Positions 30,870 to 39,741 of a stretch of 64,000 bases of DNA are shown in pieces. The stretch lies in assembly GCF_010122465.1 (NCBI RefSeq), contig NZ_WLZY01000005.1, positions 124,001 to 188,000 of the forward strand, written 5' to 3'. The position numbers were made by a program, and so were the translations under genes. The notes below the pieces were generated by a model. That model made no database searches. It had not been told where the DNA came from and was given only the letters and a program-made list of their open reading frames with translations. This stretch comes from Phytoactinopolyspora mesophila. Lineage in GTDB: Bacteria > Actinomycetota > Actinomycetes > Jiangellales > Jiangellaceae. How positions within the stretch are numbered: the stretch's first letter is position 1; each line of letters begins with the position of its first letter.

Positions 30870-31502
30870 GTGTCCGACGTCAAGATTGCCGCCGAGCTGC
30901 GTACCGAGTTCGGTAAGGGCGCCGCGCGCCGCCTGCGTCGCGCCGACAAGGTGCCCGCGGTCCTCTACGGACATGGCACCGATCCGATTCACCTGGCGCT
31001 TCCAGGGCACGACACCATGCTGGCGCTCAAGAACCCCAACGTGCTGATCACGCTGGACATCTCGGGCGCGGGTAACGAGCTGGCGCTGCCCAAGCATGTG
31101 CAGCGTGACCCGCTGAAGGGCTTCATCGAGCACGTAGACCTGTTGCTCGTGAAGCGTGGCGAGAAGGTCACCGTCGACATCCCGGTGCTGCTCGAGGGCG
31201 ATGCCATCTCCGGTTCCATGGTCAGCTTGGACAGTCCGTCCATCTCCATCGAGGCCGAGGCGACACACCTGCCGGAAAGTGTCACCGTGTCCATCGAGGG
31301 TCTCGACATCGGCACCCAGATTCACGCCAGCGACTTGGTTCTGCCCAAGGGCTCTTCACTCGCTGCCGATCCTGAGACGCTGATCGTGAACATCACCGCG
31401 TCGCACGACGTCGCTGCCGAGGAAGACGAGGCCGCCGCCGCTGCCGAGGCCGAGGCTGCCGAGCCAGCCGCTGACTCCGGTTCGGAATCTGACGAGTCCT
31501 GA
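30870..31502 (+). CDS. rplY: 50S ribosomal protein L25 (Ctc, long form)
   Basis: L25/Ctc binds 5S rRNA. Residues ~1-95 are the L25 domain (KIAAELRTEFGKGAARRLRR, KVPAVLYGHGTDP), residues ~97-180 the TL5/Ctc C-terminal beta domain (FIEHVDLLLVKRGEKVTVDI). The last 30 residues are an Ala/Glu tail (EEDEAAAAAEAEAAEPA) common in Actinomycetes. GTG 30870 has GGAGGAG upstream. It precedes pth, the standard order. Confidence 0.96.
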   Translation: MSDVKIAAELRTEFGKGAARRLRRADKVPAVLYGHGTDPIHLALPGHDTMLALKNPNVLITLDISGAGNELALPKHVQRDPLKGFIEHVDLLLVKRGEKVTVDIPVLLEGDAISGSMVSLDSPSISIEAEATHLPESVTVSIEGLDIGTQIHASDLVLPKGSSLAADPETLIVNITASHDVAAEEDEAAAAAEAEAAEPAADSGSESDES

Positions 31503-31526
31503 GTTCGGCTCGCTGCGGTAAACGCG

Positions 31527-32114
31527 GTGAACTCCAACGATGCGTGGCTTGTTGTCGGGCTGGGGAACCCCGGCCCGAAATACGCCGACACGCGGCACAA
31601 CGTCGGCGCCGAGGTAGTCAGTCTGTTAGCCGCGCGCGCTGCTGCCTCGTTCAAGGCCGCCCGGCGCCGCCGTGCCGATATAGCCGAGACCCGTCTCGGG
31701 GCCGCGCCGGGAGTCCGTGCGGTACTGGCAAAACCACGCTCGTACATGAACGAATCGGGCGGACCGGTGGCCGCTCTCCGCGACTTCTATAAGACAGACC
31801 TCGACCGTTTGGTAGTCGTCCATGACGAACTTGATCTTCCATTTGGCACCATTCGCGTAAAAAAGGGCGGCGGTGATGGTGGTCACAACGGCCTACGGTC
31901 GATTCGCGCCGCACTCGGCGGCGGTGACTACGTTCGGGTCCGCTTCGGCGTCAGCCGCCCGCCCGGCCGGATGGATCCGGCCGGGTATGTCCTGAAGCCC
32001 TTTTCCGCAGCTGAACGCCGCAATCTGGAGTTCGAGATCGATCGGTGCGCCGACGCGGTGGAAGCAGTTGTCGTCGACGGTTTGATCTACGCTCAGAATC
32101 ATTACAACGGCTGA
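31527..32114 (+). CDS. pth: Peptidyl-tRNA hydrolase
   Basis: Pth recycles tRNA from peptidyl-tRNA dropped by ribosomes. The active site is visible: Asn and His in [19 protein letters not shown], Asp in [15 protein letters not shown], Asn in [12 protein letters not shown]. Length 195. GTG 31527 lies 24 bases after rplY. A possible GTGTC-TTTTT-GGGACAC stem-loop follows its stop near 32129. Confidence 0.97.
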   Translation: MNSNDAWLVVGLGNPGPKYADTRHNVGAEVVSLLAARAAASFKAARRRRADIAETRLGAAPGVRAVLAKPRSYMNESGGPVAALRDFYKTDLDRLVVVHDELDLPFGTIRVKKGGGDGGHNGLRSIRAALGGGDYVRVRFGVSRPPGRMDPAGYVLKPFSAAERRNLEFEIDRCADAVEAVVVDGLIYAQNHYNG

Positions 32115-32269
32115 CGTTCGCCGGCCCAGGTGTCTTTTTGGGACACGGGTAAGACACAGGACAACAGGCCAGCGACGTTTAGGCTGGCGTTCAGCACAAT
32201 CGGCCCGTATAGTTCCCAAAAGCTGCACCGATTTCGTGCAAGGAAGATCGGTGGCTGACTTTCAGCCTT

Positions 32270-32276
32270 GGGGGGG
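32270..32276 (+). promoter_or_regulatory. G7 run before the sugar-transferase start
   Basis: CTTGGGGGGGCCATG: seven G end only 2 bases from the start codon, too close for a normal Shine-Dalgarno. A GGCTG/CAGCC hairpin (about 32253-32267) lies just before it. Similar G6 runs precede six genes of the polysaccharide locus. Confidence 0.6.
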
Positions 32277-32278
32277 CC

Positions 32279-33652
32279 ATGGCTACGGTCGGCGTTTCGC
32301 CGACCGGTGCTCGCTTGCGTGGGCACCGGCATGCAAGGACAGGGGACCGCGGAAGACCACCAGCCGGGGAAGTGCCGGCGGGTTGGCCTATTCCGGGGTA
32401 TCAGCGAGTCATCAACATCAGCACTGTGGTGGCCAAGAGTGTTGCTATCGGCACGGCCTGGGCCATGGGTGCGTTCCTGCTGCTCAGTATCGTCACCGGG
32501 CGCGGCGGGCCGTATGCCGACCACGTGCAGTTCGTAGGGTTCTCGGCCCTGGTACTGGTTCTGTCGCTCGCCGTCCGGCAAGCGGCGCGCAGGCGGCTCA
32601 AAGCTCTGCGCCGCAGTGGTATCGCGGTCTACCGGACCCTCGCGGTGGGGCCAGGGGCACAGGTCAATGGGCTGGTGGATCGGCTGGCCACGGATACCGA
32701 GCACCCGTATGTGGTGGTCGGGGCCTGTATTGAGGGTGAACACCAGCTCGTCGAGGATGTGCCGCAGGTGACGCGGTTGCCCGCGACCGGAGCAGAACTC
32801 GAGTCCGTCGACGACGAGACTCTGGTCAGGATGGTCCTCGACGCATCCGGACAGGTAGGCGCTGACGTCGTCTGTCTCGCGCCGGGATCGCAGTTCAGTG
32901 GCGACCGCATGCGGTTGCTGAACTGGGCGGTCAGCGAACGAGGCATGCGGCTGGTCAGCGAACTCGGCACGGTGGACGTCTACACCCGGCGGATGACTGC
33001 TCGCCGGGCCGGAGCCGCCACTTTGCTGCACGTCGGCGCGGTGCGCCTAGGCGGCGCCCGACACCTGGCGAAACGGTTCGTGGATCGGCTGGCGGCGGGA
33101 TGCCTACTGGTGGCTGCGGCCCCGCTGCTGCTTGGAGTGGCGCTCGCCGTGTGGCGCTCCAGTCCGGGTCCGGTCATCTATCGGCAGACACGGGTCGGGC
33201 GTGGCGGCCGGACGTTCACGATGCTGAAGTTCCGCACGATGCATGCCGACGCCGATGCGCGGCGTGCGGAGCTGGTCGACGACGGCGGAGACAGTCTGAT
33301 GTTCAAGATGCGCGACGATCCGCGTCTCACCGGCATCGGACGCATTCTGCGCCGGTATTCTCTTGACGAACTTCCTCAGCTGATCAATGTGCTGCGGGGC
33401 GAGATGTCGCTCGTCGGCCCACGCCCACCCCTGCCGGAAGAGGTCGAGCAGTACAACCGGACGGAGGCGCGCCGATTGCTGGCGGTTCCTGGCATGACGG
33501 GCCTGTGGCAGGTGAGCGGCCGTTCGAACCTCACGTGGGAAGAGACCGTGCGGCTCGACCTTCGTTATGTGGACAACTGGTCGCTGGGTATGGACGCACA
33601 CGTTCTGTGGCGCACGGGACGGGCCGTGGTGCGTGGAACCGGCGCCTATTGA
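32279..33652 (+). CDS. Polyprenyl glycosylphosphotransferase (initiating sugar transferase, WbaP-like)
   Basis: It should move a sugar-1-phosphate from a UDP-sugar to undecaprenyl phosphate, the first step of exopolysaccharide synthesis at the inner membrane. Two N-terminal helices (about 55-75, 85-100) and a middle cytosolic region are followed by a helix near 275 and the PF02397 catalytic domain: GPVIYRQTRVGRGGRTFTML, KFRTMHADAD, RYSLDELPQLINVLRGEMSL and GPRPPLPEEVE, then PGMTGLWQVSGRSNLTWEE. Length 457. ATG 32279 is behind a G7 run. It stands alone, 12 kb from the main polysaccharide locus, which lacks another clear initiating enzyme. Confidence 0.92.
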   Translation: MATVGVSPTGARLRGHRHARTGDRGRPPAGEVPAGWPIPGYQRVINISTVVAKSVAIGTAWAMGAFLLLSIVTGRGGPYADHVQFVGFSALVLVLSLAVRQAARRRLKALRRSGIAVYRTLAVGPGAQVNGLVDRLATDTEHPYVVVGACIEGEHQLVEDVPQVTRLPATGAELESVDDETLVRMVLDASGQVGADVVCLAPGSQFSGDRMRLLNWAVSERGMRLVSELGTVDVYTRRMTARRAGAATLLHVGAVRLGGARHLAKRFVDRLAAGCLLVAAAPLLLGVALAVWRSSPGPVIYRQTRVGRGGRTFTMLKFRTMHADADARRAELVDDGGDSLMFKMRDDPRLTGIGRILRRYSLDELPQLINVLRGEMSLVGPRPPLPEEVEQYNRTEARRLLAVPGMTGLWQVSGRSNLTWEETVRLDLRYVDNWSLGMDAHVLWRTGRAVVRGTGAY

Positions 33653-34060
33653 TGTCTCACCCCGTTGCTTCCGGCAAAACGAACATTTGAGAACGCGACA
33701 CGTGAGACCGCCTCTGTTGCCGGCTCGGCAACCGGACGCGCCGCTGGAGCGGCACACGATCTGCAAGATGGCTGCTGCCGACGTGTCGTAGACGTTCAGG
33801 GCGCCGGGGGAAGTGCTGTCCGAGCCCAGATCGCCACAGTTGAGTGCCGGTCCCTGGCCCAGATGGCAATGCGCGCGGGCTAACCAGGCGCTCTGTTGGC
33901 TTGAGAGGCAGGTCGGGGCCATCGGGATGTTAGGGTCATGTTCATTCTTGGGCTTTTGTGTGTCCATGCCTTGATGGCTGGTGGGGCCATACGTAGCGTG
34001 ATCACCGTACGGGTGCAGGAATCTAGGTTGCCGTTCCGGGTAGATCGGACGTGGTGCGAG
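33653..34060. other. Gap between sugar transferase and deoR
   Basis: No convincing gene in 408 bases; all ORFs lack ribosome sites and homology. TTTGAGAACG at 33686-33695 is an exact copy of part of the gal promoter repeat. The 124 bases before the deoR start include TTCATTCTTGGGCTTTTGTG, an A/T-rich stretch that may hold its promoter. Confidence 0.5.
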
Positions 34061-34849
34061 ATGCTCGCTGCAGAGAGACACGCGAAGATTCTGGGTGAAG
34101 TGCACGGGCGGGGAGCTGTCCGAGTAGCCGAGCTCGCCCAGATCCTTGACGTGTCCGAGATGACGGTCCGGCGTGACCTCGACACTCTTGCTCGTGAGGG
34201 CAAGCTCGACAAGGTGCACGGGGGTGCTACGCGCCGGTCCACCAGTACCGAGGAGCCGGGGTTCGAAGCCAAGTCGCTTCGGCAACCGGCCGAGAAAGAG
34301 GCCATCGCCGCTGCCGCTGCCGAACTGGTGACGCCGGGCAGCGCCGTGGGCCTGTCGGCGGGAACCACCACCTGGAGCCTTGCTCACAGGTTGCGGGAGG
34401 TCGGCGATCTCACGGTGGTGACCAACTCGATGCGAGTCGCCGACGTGCTACACGCTGGGCACTCTTCCGGGCAGAATGTCGTACTGACCGGCGGCGTCCG
34501 TACCCCGTCCGACGCGCTCGTCGGGCCGATCGCGGTGTCGGCGTTGGGTCAGCTTCACCTGGATGCCGTGTTTCTCGGTGTCCACGGAATGGATGAGATC
34601 GCCGGCTTCACTACGCCAAATCTGCTCGAAGCGGATACCGACCGGGCTTTGGTCGCCGCGGGGCGTCGTTTGGTGGTGCTGGCTGATCACACGAAGTGGG
34701 CCACCGTCGGGATCAGCACCATTGCCGCGTTGGAGGATGCTGACGTGGTCATCACCGACGAGCATCTCCCCGAAGAGGCGCAGAAGGTGCTCCGGGAGAA
34801 GGTGGCAGACGTCCGCCTTGTGCGTCCAGGGCCCGAGCGGCCCAGCTGA
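34061..34849 (+). CDS. DeoR/GlpR family transcriptional regulator
   Basis: A sugar-responsive repressor type. The N-terminal HTH is MLAAERHAKILGEVHGRGA then VRVAELAQILDVSEMTVRRD; the C-terminal DeoR sensor domain resembles phosphosugar isomerases (SAGTTTWSLAHRL, VVTNSMRVADVL, LTGGVRTPSDALVGP, FLGVHGMDE). ATG 34061 gives 262 residues, the usual size; the ORF opens earlier at 33938. No sugar operon is adjacent. A weak sequence link (TTTGAGAACG) to the galT promoter makes the gal operon one possible target. Confidence 0.9.
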   Translation: MLAAERHAKILGEVHGRGAVRVAELAQILDVSEMTVRRDLDTLAREGKLDKVHGGATRRSTSTEEPGFEAKSLRQPAEKEAIAAAAAELVTPGSAVGLSAGTTTWSLAHRLREVGDLTVVTNSMRVADVLHAGHSSGQNVVLTGGVRTPSDALVGPIAVSALGQLHLDAVFLGVHGMDEIAGFTTPNLLEADTDRALVAAGRRLVVLADHTKWATVGISTIAALEDADVVITDEHLPEEAQKVLREKVADVRLVRPGPERPS

Positions 34850-34928
34850 GCTGCGGTCTTGTGGCACATCCGGTCGCCGCGCCGGGGGCGGATCCACCTT
34901 CGCGCAGCTATCAACTCAACCAGCGAGC

Positions 34929-34980
34929 GTCCACATAGTGGACAAAGTGTCCCGGAATGTGAACAGCTGCCGGTTACGTT
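34929..34980 (+). promoter_or_regulatory. Possible SigR-like promoter and palindrome upstream of cysQDN
   Basis: GGAAT (34954-34958) and GTT (34978-34980) are 19 bases apart, matching the GGAAT-N18/19-GTT form of SigR promoters known from Streptomyces thiol-stress and sulfur genes. Just upstream, GTCCAC-ATA-GTGGAC (34929-34943) is a perfect palindrome followed by a further GTGTCC half-site, suiting a dimeric regulator. The position, ~120 bases before cysQ, leaves a leader of about 110 bases. Confidence 0.45.
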
Positions 34981-35010
34981 GGCTATAGCACCTAGGCTTG
35001 GGAGCGCGCG

Positions 35011-35060
35011 ATCAGGGGCGGCGGGCACCGTCTAGGCCCGCCTCCGGTGCAACCCCTGAT
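35011..35060 (+). other. Long hairpin in the cysQ leader
   Basis: ATCAGGGG (35011-35018) pairs with CCCCTGAT (35053-35060), and GGCGGGC (35020-35026) with GCCCGCC (35036-35042) inside it. It ends 31 bases before the cysQ ribosome site. No T-tract, so attenuation is not proven. Confidence 0.5.
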
Positions 35061-35101
35061 TGTGTGAATGCCTGAGTGTCGACGCGAAGCTGAGGAGATT
35101 C

Positions 35102-35914
35102 TTGACGAACGCCGACGCGGCCCTGGCCGCCCGCCTCGCAGACGAGGCGGGCGGGCTTCTGCTCGCGTTGCGCGAGTCGTGGAGCGCCGGTGCCAGCCGT
35201 GCCGATCTTCGTCACGCTGCTGACCGAGCGGCTCACGAGTTCCTGGTCGAAGCCTTGAGTGCCGAGCGACCATCCGACGCCGTTCTGAGTGAAGAGGGCG
35301 CGGACGATCCTTCGCGTCTCACAGCAGAGCGGGTATGGATCGTCGATCCCCTGGATGGCACCAGGGAGTTCGCCGAGCACCGGTCCGACTGGGCTGTGCA
35401 CGTGGCGCTCTGGCAGCGTGATCAGCGGCATGGGCGACTGATGGCCGGGGCCGTGGCATTGCCCGGAGAGAAGACGACGCTCTGCTCCGATACGGCAACG
35501 CTGGCGCCACGGGTCACCCCTCCCGGCGCCGCGTCGCCTCCGCCGTGGCGGATCGCCGTCAGCCGGACCCGTGCGCCGGCGGTCGCCGAGCGTGCGGCCA
35601 ACGCCTTGGGGGCAGAGCTCGTGCCGATGGGATCCGCCGGCTACAAGGTCTCGTCGGTTATCCGGGGGAAGACTGATGCTTACGTTCACGCAGGAGGACA
35701 GTACGAGTGGGACTCCGCCGCGCCCGTGGCCGCCGCTGCGGCTGCCGGGCTGCATGTCAGCCGGTTAGACGGCTCGCCGTTACGCTATAACAACGTCAAT
35801 CCGTATCTTCCAGATCTACTGGTCGCCCGGCCCGAGCTCGCCGCCGTTCTTGTGGCCGCCTGCTCCGAGGACCCTCCCGATCCGGTAACCGCCGCTTTGA
35901 GGTCAACTCCATGA
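35102..35914 (+). CDS. cysQ: 3'(2'),5'-bisphosphate nucleotidase
   Basis: CysQ removes PAP, the by-product left when PAPS is reduced or used by sulfotransferases. It is an inositol-monophosphatase-fold enzyme: metal motif WIVDPLDGTREFAEH (about 78-92), with EE in LSEEGADD, and the second motif YEWDSAAPVAAAAAAGL (about 215-231). The TTG start at 35102 has GAGGAG four bases before it and gives 270 residues. Its stop overlaps the cysD start (ATGA), so it is the first gene of cysQ-cysD-cysN. Confidence 0.9.
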   Translation: MTNADAALAARLADEAGGLLLALRESWSAGASRADLRHAADRAAHEFLVEALSAERPSDAVLSEEGADDPSRLTAERVWIVDPLDGTREFAEHRSDWAVHVALWQRDQRHGRLMAGAVALPGEKTTLCSDTATLAPRVTPPGAASPPPWRIAVSRTRAPAVAERAANALGAELVPMGSAGYKVSSVIRGKTDAYVHAGGQYEWDSAAPVAAAAAAGLHVSRLDGSPLRYNNVNPYLPDLLVARPELAAVLVAACSEDPPDPVTAALRSTP

Positions 35915-36819
35915 CGCTTCACGACTATCAACTCAGCCAGCTCGACATCCTCGAGTCCGAGTCCGTCCACATCATCCGGGAGGTGGCCGCTGAACTAGAG
36001 CGGCCGGCCCTGCTGTTCTCGGGTGGCAAGGACTCCATCGTCATGCTGCGACTCGCGGAGAAGGCCTTCTGGCCGGCGCCCATACCGTTCCCCGTGATGC
36101 ATGTGGACACCGGGCACAACTTTCCCGAGGTTCTGGAGTTCCGGGACCGTCGAGTCGCCGAGCTGGGTGTCAGCTTGGTTGTCGCATCGGTACAAGAAGC
36201 CATCGACCGTGGGCTCGTGGCCGAAGAGCCGAATGGCTCACGCAACCGGATCCAAACCCCGGTGCTGCTCGATGCCGCGGAGAAGAATCGGTTCACCGCC
36301 CTGTTCGGTGGCGCGCGCCGGGACGAGGAGAAGGCCAGGGCTAAAGAACGTGTCTTCTCGTTCCGAGACGACTTCGGGCAGTGGGATCCGAAGAACCAGC
36401 GTCCTGAGTTGTGGAATCTCTACAACGGCCGGATCCATCTGGGCGAGAGCATCCGGGTGTTCCCGCTGTCTAACTGGACCGAGCTGGACGTGTGGCAGTA
36501 CATCGCCCGGGAACAGATCGAGGTTCCTTCGATCTATCACGCCCACGAACGTGAGGTCTTCGAACGCGACGGAATGCTTTTCGCGGCGAACGAGTTCTGC
36601 CGCCCGCGCGACAACGAGGCGACGTTCATCGAGAAGGTCCGGTACCGAACGGTCGGCGATGCCACCCTCACCGCGGCAGTGAAGTCCGACGCCGACACCA
36701 TCGAGAAGATCATCGAAGAGGTGGCCGCCACTCGTCTCACCGAGCGCGGTGCCACCCGTGGTGACGACCGCGTCAGTGAGGCCGCGATGGAGGACCGGAA
36801 GAAAGAGGGATACTTCTGA
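35911..36819 (+). CDS. cysD: Sulfate adenylyltransferase subunit 2
   Basis: CysD, with the GTPase CysN, makes adenosine 5'-phosphosulfate (APS) from sulfate and ATP. The PP-loop is LLFSGGKDSIVMLRLAEKAF (about 31-50), followed by HVDTGHNFPEVLEFRD and the PAPS-reductase-like core to VFSFRDDFGQWDPKNQRPEL. Length 302, standard. It is coupled to cysQ before and cysN after, sharing bases at both junctions. Confidence 0.96.
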   Translation: MTLHDYQLSQLDILESESVHIIREVAAELERPALLFSGGKDSIVMLRLAEKAFWPAPIPFPVMHVDTGHNFPEVLEFRDRRVAELGVSLVVASVQEAIDRGLVAEEPNGSRNRIQTPVLLDAAEKNRFTALFGGARRDEEKARAKERVFSFRDDFGQWDPKNQRPELWNLYNGRIHLGESIRVFPLSNWTELDVWQYIAREQIEVPSIYHAHEREVFERDGMLFAANEFCRPRDNEATFIEKVRYRTVGDATLTAAVKSDADTIEKIIEEVAATRLTERGATRGDDRVSEAAMEDRKKEGYF

Positions 36820-38108
36820 TGGACACCGTGGCCACCAAAGCACCGATGACGCACAACATGGGCTTGCTCCGGTTCGCTACCGCCGGATCGGTGGACGACG
36901 GCAAGTCGACACTGATCGGCAGGCTGCTCTACGACTCCAAGTCGATCTTCACCGACCAGCTGGAGAGCGTCGAGCGCACCAGCCAGGAACGCGGCGACGA
37001 ATACACGAACCTGGCGCTGCTCACCGACGGCTTGCGGGCCGAACGGGAGCAGGGCATCACCATCGACGTCGCCTACCGGTACTTCGCGACACCACGGCGG
37101 AAGTTCATCATCGCCGACACCCCGGGGCACATCCAGTACACCCGCAACATGGTGACCGGGGCGTCCACAGCTGATCTCGCGATCGTCCTGGTGGACGCCC
37201 GCAAGGGGCTCGTCGAGCAGAGCCGTCGGCACGCGTTCATCGTGTCGCTGCTTCGAGTGCCGCACCTGGTGCTCGCGGTCAACAAGATGGATCTGGTGGA
37301 TTGGTCGGAGGAGGTCTTCGAAGAGATATCCCACGAATTCGCCGCTTTCGCTTCGAAGCTCGCGATCCCCGACCTCACGGCGATTCCCATCTCAGCCCTT
37401 CACGGCGACAACATCGTCAGCCGTTCGGAGAACACACCGTGGTACGAGGGTTCGTCCCTGCTGCATCATCTCGAGCACGTGCACATCGCCAGCGACCGTA
37501 ACTTGGTGGACGTTCGCTTCCCTGTTCAGTACGTCATCCGTCCGCAGTCACTACAGCATGCCGACTATCGCGGGTACGCGGGGCAGATCGCCGGCGGCGT
37601 GCTGAAGAAGGGTGACGAGGTCATGGTCTTGCCAAGCGGCCTGACATCGCGGATCGCCGCCATCGAAACCGCCGATGGCCCGGTGGCCGAGGCGTTCGCT
37701 CCGATGTCGGTGACCGTGAGACTGGAAGATGAGCTCGACGTCTCCCGGGGCGACATGATCTGCCGCCCGCACAACCGGCCCGCAGTGGCTCAGGACATCG
37801 ACGCGATGATCTGCTGGATGGCCGACACCCCACTGGTCCCCGGCCAGAAGCTGGCTATCAAACACACCACCCGATCCGCGCGGGCGCTGGTGAAAGAGAT
37901 GCAGTACAAGCTGGACGTGAACAGCTTGCACCGGGACGAATCCGCCACGCAGCTCGACCTCAACGACGTCGGCAGAGTGCGCCTGCGGACCACCGCGCCG
38001 TTGCTCGCCGACGAATACCGGCGCAATCGGATCACCGGCGGGTTCATCCTGGTGGACGAATCCACCAACCGGACCGTCGGCGCCGGGATGATCACCGCCG
38101 CCAGCTGA
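36819..38108 (+). CDS. cysN: Sulfate adenylyltransferase subunit 1 (GTPase)
   Basis: CysN is an EF-Tu-like GTPase that drives APS formation by CysD. G motifs: TAGSVDDGKSTLIGRL, DTPGHIQYTRNMVTGAS and NKMDLVDW. Length 429, with no fused APS kinase domain; the separate APS kinase gene lies at 62493-63785. TGATG overlap with cysD. No APS/PAPS reductase (cysH) or sulfite reductase is present in the window. Confidence 0.96.
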   Translation: MDTVATKAPMTHNMGLLRFATAGSVDDGKSTLIGRLLYDSKSIFTDQLESVERTSQERGDEYTNLALLTDGLRAEREQGITIDVAYRYFATPRRKFIIADTPGHIQYTRNMVTGASTADLAIVLVDARKGLVEQSRRHAFIVSLLRVPHLVLAVNKMDLVDWSEEVFEEISHEFAAFASKLAIPDLTAIPISALHGDNIVSRSENTPWYEGSSLLHHLEHVHIASDRNLVDVRFPVQYVIRPQSLQHADYRGYAGQIAGGVLKKGDEVMVLPSGLTSRIAAIETADGPVAEAFAPMSVTVRLEDELDVSRGDMICRPHNRPAVAQDIDAMICWMADTPLVPGQKLAIKHTTRSARALVKEMQYKLDVNSLHRDESATQLDLNDVGRVRLRTTAPLLADEYRRNRITGGFILVDESTNRTVGAGMITAAS

Positions 38109-38162
38109 GCACGGCGGGGGCCCAGCCCGTCGCAACGGCCAGGGTCGTACCGGGCAGGTCGG

Positions 38163-38912
38163 TCAGGCGAGGAACCCGCGCAGCAGTGAGGCGGTTCCGG
38201 ACACGTGCTCGGCCATCGCCTGGCGCGCCGCCTCCGCGTCGCCGTCGAGGATGGCCGTGATGATGGCGGCGTGCTGCTGGTTTGAGTGTTCGATGTTGCG
38301 TGAGAGCAGGGGGATGGCGTCGAGCAGTTCGTTCATCCGCATCCGGACGTCGGCGACGGCGGAGGTCAGGGACGCCGAACCCGTCGCCTCCGCGATGGCC
38401 AGATGCAGCCTGGAGTCGAGGCGCCGGTAATTCTCCAGGTTGGAAGTCGCGGTAGCTTCGAGGCGGCGGTGCAGGTACTCCCGCTCGTGTCTGGACAAGT
38501 CCCGTTTGGCGGCGGCCTCCGCGGCGCCGGTCTCGAGTACGTCTCGTAGCGTCAGCGCGTCGTCCAGCCCGCTGCCCATCTGCTGGGCCAACCGCTTGAG
38601 GCTCCTGCGATCTGGCCGGGGCAGGCTTTCAGCCACGAAGGTCCCGCCGTAACGGCCGCGGCGCGACTCCACGTAGCCGGCCTGCTGTAATGCGCGGATC
38701 GCCTCGCGGAGGGTGACCCGGCTGACGTTGAACTTGGCGGCGAGTTCACGTTCGGTCGGCAGCCGGTCGCCGGGGGCGACGACGCCGAGCCGAACGGTTT
38801 GGAGCAGGCGCTCGACGGTCTCTTCGAAAGCGTTGCCGGCACGCACCGGACGGAACAGCGCGTCGTCAGCCGAGCCCGTCCGGTCGGTTGCCGTCTCGCT
38901 GCTACTAGTCAA
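38163..38912 (-). CDS. GntR/FadR family regulator (FCD domain)
   Basis: The winged helix lies at ~27-90 (RLPTERELAAKFNVSRVTLR; EAIRALQQAGYVESRRGRYG) and the all-helical FCD ligand domain at ~110-240. FCD regulators usually bind small acids made or used by the neighbouring enzymes. The TTG start at 38912 has AGGAGGG upstream. It is on the same strand as the amine-catabolic genes 38971-43292 and follows them, so it probably controls that cluster. Ligand unknown. Confidence 0.9.
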   Translation of the reverse strand: MTSSSETATDRTGSADDALFRPVRAGNAFEETVERLLQTVRLGVVAPGDRLPTERELAAKFNVSRVTLREAIRALQQAGYVESRRGRYGGTFVAESLPRPDRRSLKRLAQQMGSGLDDALTLRDVLETGAAEAAAKRDLSRHEREYLHRRLEATATSNLENYRRLDSRLHLAIAEATGSASLTSAVADVRMRMNELLDAIPLLSRNIEHSNQQHAAIITAILDGDAEAARQAMAEHVSGTASLLRGFLA

Positions 38913-38970
38913 GCCGCCCTCCTGGATCCGCCCTCACGCTATTACATCGTCTCCGAGCGCGGCGGGTGCG

Positions 38971-39741
38971 CTACAGCGGTGTGACGTAGGCACCGGAGAT
39001 GCCGCCATCGACGAGGAACGTCGATGCGGTGATGAACGACGCGTCGTCGCTGGCAAGGAACGCCACCGCCGCGGCGATCTCTTCCGGTTCGGCGAACCGG
39101 CCGGCGGGGACGTGGACCAACCGGCGCTGGGCCTTTTCCGGGTCTTTCGCGAAGAGCTCCTTGAGCAAGGGTGTGTTGACCGGGCCCGGGCAGAGCGCGT
39201 TCACCCGGATCCCCTCACGGGCGAACTGAACGCCAAGCTCGCGGGACAGGGCAAGGACGCCGCCCTTGGACGCGGTGTATGAGATCTGTGATGTCGCCGC
39301 ACCCATGACGGCGACGAACGAAGCGGTGTTGATGATCGAGCCCTTACCCTGCCGCTGCATGTACGGGACCACCGCTTGGCAGCAGAGGTAGACGGAGGTG
39401 AGGTTGACTTCCTGCACTCTGCGCCACGCCTCGATGCCGGTGGTCAGGATCGAGTCGTCATCGGGTGGCGAGATGCCGGCGTTGTTGAACGCGATGTCCA
39501 CCGAGCCGTACGTGCCGTGTGCGGTGGCGAAGAGGTTCGCGACGTCGTTCTCACTGGTGACGTCGGTCTGCACGAAGGTGCCGCCGGTGGCGTCGGCGGC
39601 TGCCTTGCCCGCCGCGGGGTCGATATCGGCGATCACGACCTTGGCGCCCTCCGCGGCGAACCGCTTGGCCGAGGCCAGCCCGATGCCGCTGCCACCTCCG
39701 GTGACCACGGCTACCTTGTTGTCGAGTCGCTCACCCATCAT
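38971..39741 (-). CDS. Short-chain dehydrogenase/reductase
   Basis: A classical SDR: NAD(P) loop VVTGGGSGIGLASAKRF (residues ~12-28), Asp at the end of beta-2 (VVIADID) favouring NAD, NNAG motif, and catalytic Ser/Tyr/Lys in NTASFVA..ISYTASKGG. Length 256. Its substrate cannot be read from sequence; in this operon it may handle an alcohol or aldehyde from gamma-glutamyl-amine breakdown. ATG 39741 overlaps the aldehyde dehydrogenase stop (ATGA); ATG 39738 follows directly. Confidence 0.9.
   Translation of the reverse strand: MMGERLDNKVAVVTGGGSGIGLASAKRFAAEGAKVVIADIDPAAGKAAADATGGTFVQTDVTSENDVANLFATAHGTYGSVDIAFNNAGISPPDDDSILTTGIEAWRRVQEVNLTSVYLCCQAVVPYMQRQGKGSIINTASFVAVMGAATSQISYTASKGGVLALSRELGVQFAREGIRVNALCPGPVNTPLLKELFAKDPEKAQRRLVHVPAGRFAEPEEIAAAVAFLASDDASFITASTFLVDGGISGAYVTPL

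Noticed and set aside
33104-34387. 427-codon minus-strand open frame spanning a gene gap
   Set aside because: Covers the end of the sugar transferase and the deoR start; no homology and no ribosome site, so the gap is called non-coding.
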